A DNA stretch of 64,000 bases from the NCBI RefSeq assembly GCF_932294415.1, contig NC_065535.1:15786282-15850281 (forward strand), given 5' to 3'. Numbering within the stretch: position 1 is the first letter of the stretch; each line of letters starts with the position of its first letter. Position numbers and translations under genes: made by a program. Positions 12,338-24,726 of this stretch are shown here, in pieces. The stretch comes from Quercus robur (lineage: Eukaryota > Streptophyta > Magnoliopsida > Fagales > Fagaceae). The notes beneath the pieces were generated by a model. The model was not told the origin of the DNA and searched no databases. It worked only from the letters and a program-made list of their open reading frames with translations.

Positions 12338-13152
12338 TGTAAGGATATTGGGCCAAAAAGTTCTTTATCTGTTTATATATTGGGCCTGTGGCCCAATCCG
12401 AGGACAAACCCTCTGAGGAAGTGATATCTTTGTCAAAAGAGTTTGCAATAGTAAGTAGAGAGATCAGTCTCGGTCACAACAGTTCAAGAGGGTGGGCTGA
12501 GGATAAGCACATCCTCGACTAACCTATGCCGAGGTCTGAAGGGGTTATTTGTCATCCCATGTAACATTCCAGGAAGTTTCGTTGGTGAAAATGTGTTTTG
12601 CAGTGAGATTAGATTGGTAGAAGTCCTAAAAATATCTGAGGTGAAAGCTGCTACCTCTGCATTAAATGCGCTACAATTAACTCTTTGACCGCATTAATAT
12701 GGAGGTGATGCCTGAACAGTGGATTTCAGCCTTACAGCTACTACATGTGGACTTATGGGGAGTGCTAATGGGACAAGTATCAACACTGACCGTCTGGCAT
12801 GCTCGTGGAAGGTGGAGATGAAAAGGAGAGACAGTATAAAAGAAGGAGGAGGCAATGAAAAAAGAGATCGGAGAAAAAATGGAAAAAATTACTGTAGTAT
12901 CTATAACTGACTTTGTAATCAAACTTGAAAGAAATACATAAGAACAGATCTCCTCGGACTTTGCCGAGGACGATTTTCTTCCTTATAAACCTGCTCATTC
13001 ACATCTTCTTCTCCTTTAAACCTATTTTCTAGTTAGTGTAATTCATTAGAACCCAGTTTTCCAACCCATTTTTCTACAAATTCATTGTTTTGGGCTTTTT
13101 GGGCCTAAGTCTATTCATAGATTGGGCTAGGATCTCAATTCAGGTCCATACA
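12338..13152. mobile_element. solo LTR
   Basis: An 815-bp sequence begins TGTAAGG and ends CATACA, with five-base flanks ACCAA (12333-12337) and ACTAA (13153-13157), a target duplication with one mismatch. Inside are CCTCGG and CCGAGG words and a segment around ATTAATATGGAGGTGATG that is also found, diverged, in the LTRs at 33565-34331 and 62725-63526. No internal domain remains. Family (Gypsy or Copia) cannot be told. The eroded duplication suggests a moderately old insertion. Confidence 0.65.
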
Positions 13153-13370
13153 ACTAATTTAAATAATTTTAAAGGTTATATTATAAATTCATCATTGAAA
13201 TTCTTTTAGTTCCTAACCCTTTTACCCTAAATAAAGAAAATAAATACCCTCATTTCATTCTCTCTCTCAAGATTGTGTATTTATAAATTTGGGTGGAACT
13301 TCATTGTATTGGAAATAAGAACTTTTAAAAGGTATACTATTAAGACTTTAATTGATATGGTCATGAAATA

Positions 13371-14924
13371 TAATTGTTGTAGAATTCACTTGGATATAAT
13401 TATAATTTATGTGTATAAAATATAAAAATATATTGATAATTTTGGGTTATATTTTTACAAATAGTACAAAATAGGTTGTATCCATGTCAACCTAATATAA
13501 TATGTTTATTAAATTGTTGAAATATGTCGTTTTTGTTCAACCCAACACGAATTGTTTATTAAGCATGTTATATGGGTTTTGTTGTGTCAACGTACTTAAT
13601 AATGGATAATGTTAAGGCTGAGAGATTTTGACACAATTATTAATGAGTGGAGTTAGGGTAGAGTCCTGATGTCGTGTAGTAGACCCTTTCTTTGACCCCA
13701 CACAAATATGACCTACCAACATGAATCACCTAAGGCTGTTTCTTGACCAACAAAAAGTGTTCTTTCATAATAACTTGGTCAAACCACTGATTTGGTTTTT
13801 TTTTTTTTTGTTTAAAAAAAATCATTTCACATTTATTACAATAATGAACTTATATGATGTAAATTTTAATGTTGGGTCCAATAATAAAATTTTCTATCCA
13901 TATGAAATTACCATTTTGCTTGTGAGTACAAAATGTGCTTTCAAAAGTGAATTTTTATGAAACTTGCAAAGTAAGTGAACATCAATACTACAAGAGGACA
14001 TCACATTTGTGACAAAAAACGTTCATCACCTCACTTTAGAAAAGATATATCATGTGAGCTTGAGCCTATTAAGGTATTGATTCATTTTAAATAATAACCA
14101 TTTAAGGTATTGGTCTAGGGTGCATGAACGATAACCAATTAAGGTATTAATTGTTGTAGAATTCACTTGGATATAATTATAATTTATGTGTATAAAATAT
14201 AAAAATATATTGATAATTTTGGGTTATATTTTTACAAATGGATTAAAATAGGTTGTATCCATGTCAACCTAATACAAACATGTTTATTAAATTGTTGAAA
14301 CATGTCATTTTTGTGTCAGCCCAACACAAATTGTTTATTAAGCATGTTATATGGGTTTTGTTGTGTCAACCCACTTAATAATGGATAATGTTAGGGTTGA
14401 GAGATTTTGACACGATTATTAATTGAGTGGAGTTAGAGTAGAGTTATGACGTCGTGTAGTAGACCCTTTCTTTGACACCATACAAATAATACCTACCAAC
14501 ATGAATCACCTAAGGTTGTTTCTTGACCAACAAAAAGTGTTCTTTATAATAACTTGGTCAAACCACTGATTTTTTTCTTTTTGGTTTAAAAAGATCATTT
14601 CACATTTATTACAATAGTGACCTTATATGATGTAAATTTTAATGTTGGGTCCAATAATGAAATTTTCTATCCATATGAAATTACCATCGTGCCTGTGAGT
14701 ACAAAAAATGCTTTAAAAAGTGAATTTTTATGAAACTTACAAAGTAAGTTAACATCAATGCTACAGGAGGACATCACATTTGTGACAAAAAATGTTCATT
14801 GCCTCACTTTAGAAAGATGTATCATGTGAGCTTGAACCTATTAAGGTATTGATTTATTTTAAATGATAACCATTTAAGGTATTGGTCTAGGGTGCATGAA
14901 TGATAACCAATTAAGGTATTAATT
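13371..14924. repeat. 777-bp direct tandem duplication
   Basis: The block 13371-14147 is repeated head to tail at 14148-14924. Both begin TAATTGTTGTAGAATTCACT and both end with ATAACCAATTAAGGTAT. By eye the copies are roughly 93-95% identical, differing mostly by single bases and short indels. No coding potential is seen. Between and after it (13153-13370, 14925-15370) is AT-rich DNA with a G-run near 15077-15090. Confidence 0.8.
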
Positions 14925-15370
14925 TAGGGTGAAAAATACGCAGTTAGATGTTGTTTTAGGTGTGAGGGGAAACTTTTTATTCAAAGCATATTCAATATAT
15001 TCTGAAACGACATCTTAAAGAGGGGAAACTTTTCCTTTTTGGATGGGATAAAGGGTCTTTTTTTTTCCTTTTTTTTGGGGGGGGGGGGGGGTGTGTGTGG
15101 TTGTGTCAAACACGTCAAAAGATGGAAAACACTGTATTTTATGGAGTATTTATTTTTTAAGTTTTAGTGGCTGAATTTGACTAAGACATATCTCAAACAA
15201 ATGTTTCGTGCAAGGAAGGTCTTGGGTCTTGGTATCAATTATACTTTTGGGATGGGTAATAAAAGTTGGGAGCATTCTCTTGTAAATTTTGTATATATTG
15301 ATTATGCTTTTATTATTTTACACAAATTGTTGATTATGCTTTGATTATTTTACACAAATTGTTGCTTAGT

Positions 15371-15663
15371 TGCTTTGTGTGTTGAAATAGAGTATGACTT
15401 GGTACAATCACAAGACATAAAATTTGAGTAAAACTTTATGGTGTGAACCAACAGCTTGCCCATGTGGCAAGTTGTGAGTGATGTTGTGATAGCATTATTA
15501 TGTAGGTATTCACAAAAAGTTTTCAAATGTTGCTTTGTGTGTTGAAATAGAGTATGACTTGGTATAGTCACAAGACATAAAATTTGAATAAAACTTTATG
15601 GTGTGAACTTATAGCTTGCTCATGTGGCAAGTTGTGAGTGATGTTATGGTATTAGCATTCAAA
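15371..15663. repeat. 160-bp direct duplication
   Basis: The segment starting TGCTTTGTGTGTTGAAATAG at 15371 recurs at 15531, exactly 160 bases later, and stays similar to about 15655. No gene or known repeat is recognised. The remaining DNA to 16073 is 3' flank of the phosphatase gene. Confidence 0.75.
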
Positions 15664-16073
15664 GTGTGTCCAAGAACTCTTTGCCAAAAATAAAAAAAGG
15701 CACTTTGCACTTCCTAATCAATAATATACAAGCCGACCTTCACCAACGTGCGATATGCACTGATTTATGTTTTCAATTTAAAACTGGCCCCTTTAAAAAG
15801 CTTGGTGGAGCGCTCAAAGAATTTCAGGTTTTTGTACTAGGAAATGGAGAATGGGCCAAATCAAACAATGAATTCTACTTATTGGTACAACAAAAAACAA
15901 TGAATTCATAACTATTCTGAGATGTACAGGATATAAAACTCAAAGAAGAAATGAAAATCAAATCCTACAATATCTTAAGTCCATGAATGAAGCCCAGTGT
16001 CAGCCGTGGAAAAGGTGACAGAAGAAAGTGCAAGTAGCGGCAGCTTAGGGGGTAAAATGCAGCCAACCAATTG

Positions 16074-16931
16074 TCACCCAATGTATGTACATCCATCTTT
16101 CAGCCATTCCCCTTCTTTTCCTGAATTACAGTCCAATACACCCTTGAGTAAATTCAGCCCTTCCGCTGATATACTCCTCCTAACTCGAGATTGAGGTATC
16201 TCTATTCGAGGAGGAGGGTCTGGAGAAAAACAAACCACAATAACTGTTAAATTATCACAAGTGTTGCGCTTGAGTGCCTCTCTCACCAGCTCTCTTGAAC
16301 ATCTTTCAGGATCATTGTGGAGCATAAGTTCTTTCCTTGCCATGGACACAGCACCCTGACTGCTCATTACATCCCACAAGCCATCACAGCCTATTATCAG
16401 GAACTCATCATCCTCAGTCAGAAGTGTCTCCTGCAACTCTGGCTCTGCACTTAAAGGGCAGGCAGAACCTTTGGGGCCCTTCATGTGCCAGTCTCCTAAT
16501 GCACGAGCCACAGATAATTGGCCATTGAGGTAGCCATCATAAATGACACCACCAAGTTTCTCAATTCTTATTCTTTCAGATATGCAATTGGGTTTATGGT
16601 CTTTTGACATCTCAATTGCTCTACCTCTCCTCCCTAGCACTGCTCGACAATCCCCAGCATTGGCAATTATCATCGTCCTATGAAGATCAAAACATTGTCA
16701 GAGATAATGCTGCTGACTCACAAGCATTGATAATGTTTACAATTTGATACTAGGAAACTTAGATGAAATATTCTGTTTCCTTTTAACACAATAAAACCTC
16801 CAACTAATTCATAGCAAATTGGAATTTTCAAGCAACTCTAAACTTTTTTCTCACAAACTTTGGGGGGGAGAGTGATGTTAAGGATATTACAAAATAACTT
16901 TACAAAATGATGTGTTATGAATCACCCTCCC

Positions 16932-16977
<46 letters not shown>

Positions 16978-18708
16978 TTATTATGTTGTTGAAGTGACAC
17001 CAACCACATCAATTTTTAAGCGTTTTGTAGAAAATTGGTAGTAGCTTTAGTATTCTTCCCAAAAAATAGGTTGGGTTAATGATGCTATTGAGCAATGCTC
17101 AAACCTAACACAAGGCAAAATTAAAATAGAAGCAGCTCTAGAGGTCACTTACCTGCCAAATATCAGGGCAGTTAGAGCTGTGGTGCCAGAGGAAATATCA
17201 AGACAACTAGCATCAGCAAATGCATAATCAGCTTTCACAAAAGCACTTGTAATTGCCTTCTCCACACAAATTGGAAAATGGGAATCCTCAACTATGAATC
17301 TAAGGATGTTATTTCTAATGAATGATGCAGCATCTGTACCTCCATGGCCATCAAATACCTGTTCACATAAAGTAATAACAATCAATTCACTGAACATGGC
17401 CAGCTTTTAAGGTGGTAATATACAAGCTCCCAAGTTCCAACCCAGTGTAAATATAATATATACCTCCCTTCAGTCAGCCACTTTATTTTAATAATCCATT
17501 ATCGTCCTAAATGTTAACTTTTAACTGCATAATAAAAGTGAAATGCCTATCAAGTGGATCACATGCTTTTGCATATCGACTAACAATTTTGCCATACGGT
17601 CTAAGGAAATTGCATAGATATATGCCCAATTGTTAACACGTCTCCCATTGGCTAGCCTTTCATGGAAGAGGAGATCCATTGATAAGCTATTCCTCTAATC
17701 AATGAACAGGTGTAACAAGGTAAGGTAGATATGCAACATGCTTACCCCATAGAAAGCCCCAGGATGAGGGAAGCCTGCTGTGGCACCTAGATGTTCTATA
17801 AGATTATCTAAACATATGTGTTCATCCTCCATGTACTGTTTCGGTCCTCTTTCTGCACAGCTTCCTGAGCGAAACACAGGTAAAAAATCTGACTTTTCAT
17901 CAGAAGGTGATTTACTGGCAACAATACTGACGTCCAAATCCTGGAGAAGCATAAAAAGGAAGAGTTAATTAAAGTGTATTTGCCAAATGCTGTGACAAAG
18001 AAAATATATATTGCAGTTGCATGAAAGATCCAAATTTGATTTTCCTCTCATTAGGTTCAACAACACATAGCCAAAAATCAATACAATATAATAATGCAAA
18101 TAAGATGAGCATTGCAATCTTCAGCAAAATGATACATCACAGCAATTTCATCAAAGCCAGGACTTCCTGTTGAAGAACAAAAAATAACATGAGGTTTCCA
18201 ACTTTGAACTTGGATTAAGCTGATCTTAAAGAAGTAGGTGAAATTAGTGGGCCTTGATAGATATCTCACAGTTCACCCCAAAAACAAAACTCATTCACTA
18301 GCAAAATATAAAGCTATTTTTATATTTATAAGAAAACTAACATCAATGATAGGTTTAAATTGGTATTAAACTTTAATTTGACATTTATATGCTTCAGGAC
18401 CATATTGATTTGTGAAGCTAAGTCAAGGACTAAAAATCATTAAGTAAAGATTTTAGCATACACCTTCCTAAAGAAAGGTCATAAATGAAAAGTCGAAATA
18501 AACTTACCAAATCAGGTGAGCCCAGCAGCCTCATAGAGCTAATGCTATGGCGGGCAATAGATAGGTGCCGTGGAGGTTTCCCATTTGTCATTTGCTTCAA
18601 CTTATTCAAATTCTCTGAGCTCTGATCTTCCGTGGTTGAGACATTATCCTTATTATAACCACCTTCTAAGATGGTAAATGGAGGCGATAAATCCATACCC
18701 GCAGCCAT
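16074..18708 (-). CDS. protein phosphatase 2C, PP2C27-like
   Basis: Four exons (18708-18508, 17940-17746, 17358-17153, 16677-16074) encode 401 aa. The product is a Mg/Mn-dependent Ser/Thr phosphatase of the PP2C (PPM) family. Residues 1-90 are a variable, probably disordered lead. The catalytic core starts [19 protein letters not shown] (about 90-108; E105 and D106 are the usual metal ligands), continues with [11 protein letters not shown] (D135, G136), [33 protein letters not shown] (D299) and [12 protein letters not shown], and ends in [20 protein letters not shown], a tail I associate with Arabidopsis At2g33700 (PP2C27/PP2CG1). All metal-binding aspartates are present, so the enzyme should be active. 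The ATG at 18708 is chosen because no other in-frame ATG precedes it. Two ABRE-like motifs lie upstream. The intron 16678-17152 holds a 41-base A-run. Confidence 0.93.
16933..16973 (+). repeat. poly(A) run in a phosphatase intron
   Basis: About 41 consecutive A bases follow CCCTCCCC inside the last intron of the phosphatase gene (a T-run in the pre-mRNA). Length may be unreliable in an assembly. Confidence 0.8.
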
Positions 18709-20115
18709 AATCCCCTCCAATTCATAAATCAATTACCTCAACACAACTCCCTTAACTCAAACAATCCCCTTTCAAGAATCCTCTAACAATAAATTACCTC
18801 AACACAACCCCATCGATCAACCCCTTTTCAAGAATCCTCTAATATACTTCAAAATTGTTGCGGGATCCAAATTCCAAATCAATCAGCTTAAAATCAGTTA
18901 AATCTATCCAAAATGGAAGCTTAACAAACAATCCAAAATTTCCAAGTATCAATCAACTGTCTAAAGACGCAAACCTAGCAAGCAAAGCAAAGGCTTCGCT
19001 TCACGAAATGGGTAATTCTACCTTATCAGTTTAGAGCTCCTTAAGGTATCAAATAAATAAAAAACAAATCCACAAAAGCAACCATCAAATTATAAAAATT
19101 CAATCTTCAAGTCCCACTAAAATTCCCAAATCTCCAACACACCCAGAACCCCAAAACCAACGAGCAGATCAGACTAACCACTTTCGAAGCAACTCAACCT
19201 TCATAAATATCAAACATCAAAAACTCCGGAAACACCCAGATCAATCATCAATGTCACAAACTTCACCAACAAATAAATCAACCAAAAAAGAAAAGAAAAA
19301 AAGAGTGCCCTTTTAAGCAATAATAATTCACGGTCACAAGGTATACGAACTAAACTAAACTAACCCCAATAATTTACCAAGATTGTCTTGGAAAAATTCA
19401 GAGTAAAACTTAGTTGGACAAAAACAGAAAGTATATAAATCTTGAACAATAATTGAACACAGAATCCGAGGAAAAGTAGTAAAAAATTCTCACATATGAC
19501 GATGACGATGACGATGATGCTTTGCCTTTTCTCTTCGCTTTTTTGATAATCCAAGAAACCCAAAGAAGAAGATATCTCTCAGAAGAGAGAGAGAGAGAAT
19601 CGGAAGCCTTTTGTAAGAGAAAATGGGCGACGATATAGAGAGAGAGAGAGTTTGAATGAGGTTGGCAACCGGGTAATACAGGTAATCAAGTAGATCTCTT
19701 TGGTGTCTGGGAAGGGGTTGGGAACCGGCACGTGGCGAAATTTGGTTGGAGGATGGTCTGACAGACCGGATTCAGTCCCAACCGTTGGATCTTCGAAGGC
19801 GGTAATAATTGACGGTCAGGGGATGACCTTTCGGGAGTCTGAGAGGTTAGGTTCGTTAAAAGCGAGTTTGCCTCGGATTCTCAGGGTATACGTGGCGGTT
19901 TTTGATTGGATTCGAGTTGTTTTCTCGGCTAAGATGGGACGTTTCGCTCCGCCTTTTTTTCACTTTACCAGTTCGCCACTTCTCGTCTGATTGGAAATTG
20001 GGAAATGATTGGGAGCGTGTATGACTACATTTGCGCTCCGTGAATCCGCCTAAGATACCGTTAAGTTGGATGAAGATTAATTTAGATTTTGACGAAAAAG
20101 GAAAGTACCACGTAA
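18709..20115 (-). promoter_or_regulatory. leader and promoter region of the phosphatase gene
   Basis: The leader probably spans an intron, since the sequence before the ATG is AT-rich and a GA-rich, UTR-like stretch with CT/GA repeats lies at about 19575-19650. Upstream, ACGTGGC occurs at 19730-19736 (as CGGCACGTGGCG) and again at 19890-19896 (as ATACGTGGCG), about 160 bases apart. ACGTGGC is the consensus ABA-responsive element. PP2C27-type genes are reported as ABA- and salt-responsive, so the motif pair fits, but the exact transcription start is not visible. Confidence 0.5.
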
Positions 20116-20502
20116 ACAACATTTTTAGAATATTTTCACTATTGCGCAACAAATTATATGTAGTAAATTATTATTGGATTTAATTTAAATTTACAACTAA
20201 AATTACTTTTTTGTTTACTGATAACATCTCGTAACAACTCGTCACTTTTTAAAAAAAAAAAAAACAACTCGTCACTTATGATTTGTTATAAAAATATTAT
20301 AGACGTAACATATCTCCTTTAACAAAAAATAGATCAAACGAAAAAACTGGCCAAGGGCATCCAATGCAAGGACGTAACAAATCCAACAATATTTTCATAA
20401 CAAACTGAGGTTTAAAGTTATTATTATAGATCAAAATAAAATAATGCTATGTTTATAATATTTTCACAAAAAATCATAAATAACAGGTTGTCATTAGTTG
20501 TT

Positions 20503-20583
20503 TTTTTTTTTTTTTTTGAGAAACCAACAACATTTTTAGAATATTTTCACTATTGCGCAACAAATTATACGTAGTAAATTATT
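20503..20583 (-). mobile_element. short retroposed-looking insert, copy of nearby sequence
   Basis: An 81-bp insert starts with a run of about 15 T (20503-20517) and is flanked by perfect 17-base direct repeats GGTTGTCATTAGTTGTT at 20486-20502 and 20584-20600. Its last 57 bases (20527-20583) match 20116-20172 with one mismatch. Poly(T) plus a long duplication is what LINE-type target-primed insertion leaves for a minus-strand copy. It could instead be a short MITE or SINE fragment present twice. Confidence 0.5.
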
Positions 20584-20600
20584 GGTTGTCATTAGTTGTT

Positions 20601-21686
20601 AATGGTGGGTAAAAAAGTAATTTCGGTGGTGGTTTTAAATTGGAATTAGTAACAACTTACCACTTAAAATTTGCTGTGAAAATGTTGTAGATGTAATATT
20701 TCTTAAAAGTTTACATCCATATTTTTCACTGACTACAACTTGAAATAAGGGTGGTATACAAATATAGTGAGATTTTGTTGTACCCGTGGTAGTTAACCTA
20801 TCATCAAACAAAAACACACATATGCGAAAGAATTTTTCAGTTTTAACGAATTATATTTGACTTCTATAAACTTGAATTTTACATTAATTCCTTAATAAAA
20901 ATTTGTCTAAAATCATTACAAATTACAGGCTGGACAAGCGAATGAGAAAGAAGTTTAATAAAAAAGAGTTTGAGAATGTCCATACTATATAATAAAAGTT
21001 GAGATGTGATTGCGCCAAGTGACCATCTTCTCAATAAAATCAGTAGATAAATTCTCATTAATTAGGACAATTCTCTTTAAGTAAAATTCTACTCAAACTA
21101 TAACTCTATTAATTGAATTTCAAGAAATTCAAAACTCTAATAAAACTAAAATTGCATTTCAAAAATTTTATTTTAATTATCTCGATCATCCATCATAATT
21201 TTTAATTTTAATATAATAAAATTTACACATAACATAATACAAAGCATCCTTAGGCCAAGTAGCTCAATATATATTTAGTCTTTATTTTTATTTTTATTAA
21301 AGTTGGTGTCCTCTGGCCAATAACCTTATAATTTAGTGACATTACATGTTTTCTTTTATAAAATGAATCAAAGTTCAAGCCCTCATTTTTTATGTTACAT
21401 GTTCTAAAATAAGTTGTCATTGTGTGTACTTTGGATTATCATTGTTCTTTGGGCTTGCGGAAAAATAAAAAATGAGAGCAAGCTACCAAAGACACAGACA
21501 TACAGCAGATATAGTTAGACTGGATCATAGTCGGCCCAGACCCAACAAGAGAATCTACATGCCCAAGGCCCAAAATAGATCCAAAACGCTTGCCCCTTCA
21601 CTCTTTCTCTCTTTACCTTTTATTTTTCCTCGTTTTATTGATCAATTTATGACTTTTTGAACTCTAAACACTTTACTGTTTTTCAC
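20601..21686. other. AT-rich intergenic
   Basis: No gene is supported. A CATACTATATAATAAAAGTT near 20978 resembles Helitron left ends, but no matching right end was found. Confidence 0.4.
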
Positions 21687-21689
21687 TAA

Positions 21690-22415
21690 GGGTGCGTTTG
21701 AATTGACTTCAAACTAATTCCGGAAATGATTTTCCGGAAAATTTGGTGTTTGGCTGTCACGGAAAACGTTATTTTCCGGAAAATCATTTCCGGTTGACCA
21801 CGAATTTTCCGTTTGACCACGGAAAATGATTTCTGCCTTCATTTTCACTTCATTTCACTTCCGGAAAAAGAGAGAGAGAGAGAGAGAGAGAGAAGAGAGA
21901 GCCCAGATCAGAGAGAGAGAGGGACGATCGCGCCGCTCGTCCGACGATCGCACCGCGCCGACGAGCGGCGCGATCGACGATCGCGATCGACGAGCGCGAT
22001 CGTCTCTCGTCGATCAACGAGCGCGCTCGTCTCTCGTCGATCGACGAGCGCGATCGTCTCTCGTCGATCGACGAGCGCGTTCGTCGATCGCGATCGTCGA
22101 CGATCGCGATCGTCGACGATCGCGATCGTTCGTTGATCTCGCCTTCGCGATCGTTCATGCCGGCGAGATCGCGATCTCGCGAACGCGATCGCGCCGGCGA
22201 GATCGCCTTCGCGCCGGCGGGTTTTCTGGATGTGTTATGGGTTGTGTTTTCTGATTTGTGTTTTCCTTTCTTCTTTTCCAAACACTAGAAAATATTTTCC
22301 GGAAAATTTTTTGAAATGCAACCAAACACACAGAAATATTTTCCTTTTCCAGAAATTAGCATTTCCGGAAAATATGTATTTTCCGGAAAACGTTTTACGG
22401 CAACCAAACACAGCC
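21690..22415. mobile_element. Harbinger/Tourist-like element with CGATCG-rich core
   Basis: The 726-bp element begins GGGTGCGTTTG and ends CCAAACACAGCC, flanked by TAA at 21687-21689 and 22416-22418. Three-base TAA/TTA duplications are typical of PIF/Harbinger MITEs. The subterminal parts repeat TTTCCGGAAAAT words in both orientations. After a GA-run (21868-21899) and AGAGCCCAGATCA comes a GC-rich core, 21925-22215, made almost only of CGATCG, GATCGCGATCG, TCTCGTCGATCGACGAGCGC and similar palindromic words. The element at 44679-45604 shares ends and the AGAGCCCAGATCA block. There is no transposase. Confidence 0.75.
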
Positions 22416-22418
22416 TAA

Positions 22419-22937
22419 AATTCTTCCATTCTACACGAACTGTAATTGTTGATAAGTCGATAAGACCAGCAAATCGGCTAAAATCCAAAATTTGACATGA
22501 TACTTTTTATAGATGTCTTGACTTCAAAACAAATAATCATTGGCTTTAACCATTTAAGTTCCACTCCTAATCTTTTATTTTTATTTTTAAATAGAGTCCA
22601 ACTCCTACCCTTTAATAAGTCATTAGGTTAGGTGCATGTCATTTAACTTGACAATGTAAAAAAGAAAAGAAAAAAACTTGTTAATGTCATCAATTATTTT
22701 ATAACTAATGGAATTTTTCCTCAATTTTTTTCTTAGAGATTCAATGTTTAATCCACTAAGGGGTGAGATTCCAGAAAATTAAATTAAGGAAAAAAAAAAA
22801 TCAAGCCAAGTGCAATTGAGAAGGGAATCATACAAGAGGTCACAAAATATCTAGGACCACAAAATTTGCCACAACTTGATAACATGTGCAGTTATAGATT
22901 AGTAGTTATAGTTGCGTTTCTAAAAAAATGAGATTTA
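22419..22937. other. AT-rich intergenic
   Basis: No gene is supported. The right end (22900-22930) reads TAGTTATAGTTGCGTTT, which resembles the hairpin at 25403-25457. Confidence 0.4.
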
Positions 22938-24726
22938 TGTTGGGTTGGGGCCTAAACCGAAACTCGACGATGGGCTTGAAGCATGACCCAAAGGCTATCG
23001 GTGAAGTTTTTGAAGAGTTTGCCCTCTTTTTATACCTTAGGCCTAGGATGGGATTGACAAGGGGTATGAAATGGCCCAAAAACACTTCCTACAACAAACA
23101 TATTAGCATAATAAAAAGCCAATTGCAATAAAGAAATAACCCAACAGTAATATATTTCAACAGTAAAGTATCCTAGCGGTAAAGTATTCCAACGGTAAAA
23201 TGAAATAGAGCAGAATAAACCTCCAGCCGTTAGATATTCACAGATTAAGGAAAGTATTTACATCTTTAAACTCATCATTCATGGACTCTGAAGAAGAGTC
23301 TTCTAATACAATAATATGAGGGAAAAACTCTATCATAACAGTCACGTCATAACCTTCAATAGTAAATGAATAAACAAATATCATAGGTTCCATTATAGCA
23401 ACTAATGAGGAAACTTAATGTGAGATGAAGGGAGAGAGAGAGATTCTAGCTAGTGCAGCAAGATCATTATGATGCCAGGCATGCTCATGGATATAGTATA
23501 TGTAGTGAGTAGTGAGGGTCATTTGTGGATAGTATGAGTAGAGAGAGAGTGTGTTCAATAAAGCTGCTGGAGCATTCTGCTGGGGATAGATGAGTGTTTA
23601 TAGGTAGAGGTATGAGGGGTATTTATGAGTTAGGAGCTGGAGAACTTAGTTTCTAAGTTTGAAGCTAAGAACTCAGTGACTCAGAACTTTGCCAAAGCTT
23701 AAAGAATGCTAAACAGAGAAGTTAAGGAAGAACACTTTTCTATTAGTGTGTCTCTTAGTGTTTTTTTTTTTTTTTTTTGTCTGTCTTGAAGTGTTAATGG
23801 AGAGTTCCATTTATAGTTGAGTTTGATGGGGTAATTAGCAAATAATCTCTGCTAAATCATCCTTAATTTTCATAAAATCCTTAGAGAATCATTCCTAGGA
23901 TTTGGCCAAGAGTAGTAAGCTTAGCTTTAGGATATTCTTTGCTATTTTGGGTAATGGCAGCTGGAGTTTTGACCTAGCATTGAATGTTGATTGGCTTTAG
24001 TTAATGGGATTAAAGTATGCATTATGCTAATGATTTTGGTTATGCTGCTGCTAAAATCAGAGATTCCTAGGGCAAATTGCATCACTCCAAGCCAAGTGTC
24101 AATCTTGGAGCCTTTTGCTGGGAACTCTCCTGGAGATTCCTTTGGTGCCTTCCAAACCACATTTCCCTAAGTTTCCCCATTTGGGATTCATGTGCTTGGT
24201 CCATAAACCAGAGAGTACATGTTTTTTGCATGAAAATGAATTGATTTCCAGTTGTTCCAGAAGCTCTCACGGCCTGGTTATGGCTGCTCTTAGTCCTTGA
24301 CCAAATGGGTTGGAGAAAAAAGGAAAAACAGCTGGCTGAAGCTTCCCAGTCTTATGTCATGTCATCCTAACTTTATGTCACATGAGAAGTGATGAAATTT
24401 AGCTTAGCAAGGAAGGGTTTAACTCCTGTTGGGCACATGTCCTCTTCTGATCTGATTGGACAAGTTGGAATTGATGGCAATGGGCCCCAGTTGTCAGGTT
24501 GTACTGAAACTTGACTGGACAGCTCACGTGAGCTTTAGCTGCTGGGATTTGTATGTGAGCTGGGCTGGCTCAACTGGGCTTTGTAGTTGAGTTTCTTTGG
24601 GCTTGGTCATTCCTACAAAAATGAATAGTTTTGCCATAGGTGATATACATGGGCTTTTATAAATTTTGTAAGTGAAGTATTTTTTGAGGGATGAGTAATT
24701 ATATTTCCCATGAGTTAGGGACTTTA

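Noticed and set aside
18709-18732. Eight-residue amino-terminal extension of the phosphatase
   Set aside because: It begins at TTG. The ATG at 18708 is the first available start.
21813-22281. Arg/Ser-rich frames of about 107-143 residues on both strands
   Set aside because: They are translations of the palindromic CGATCG array, open in several frames at once.
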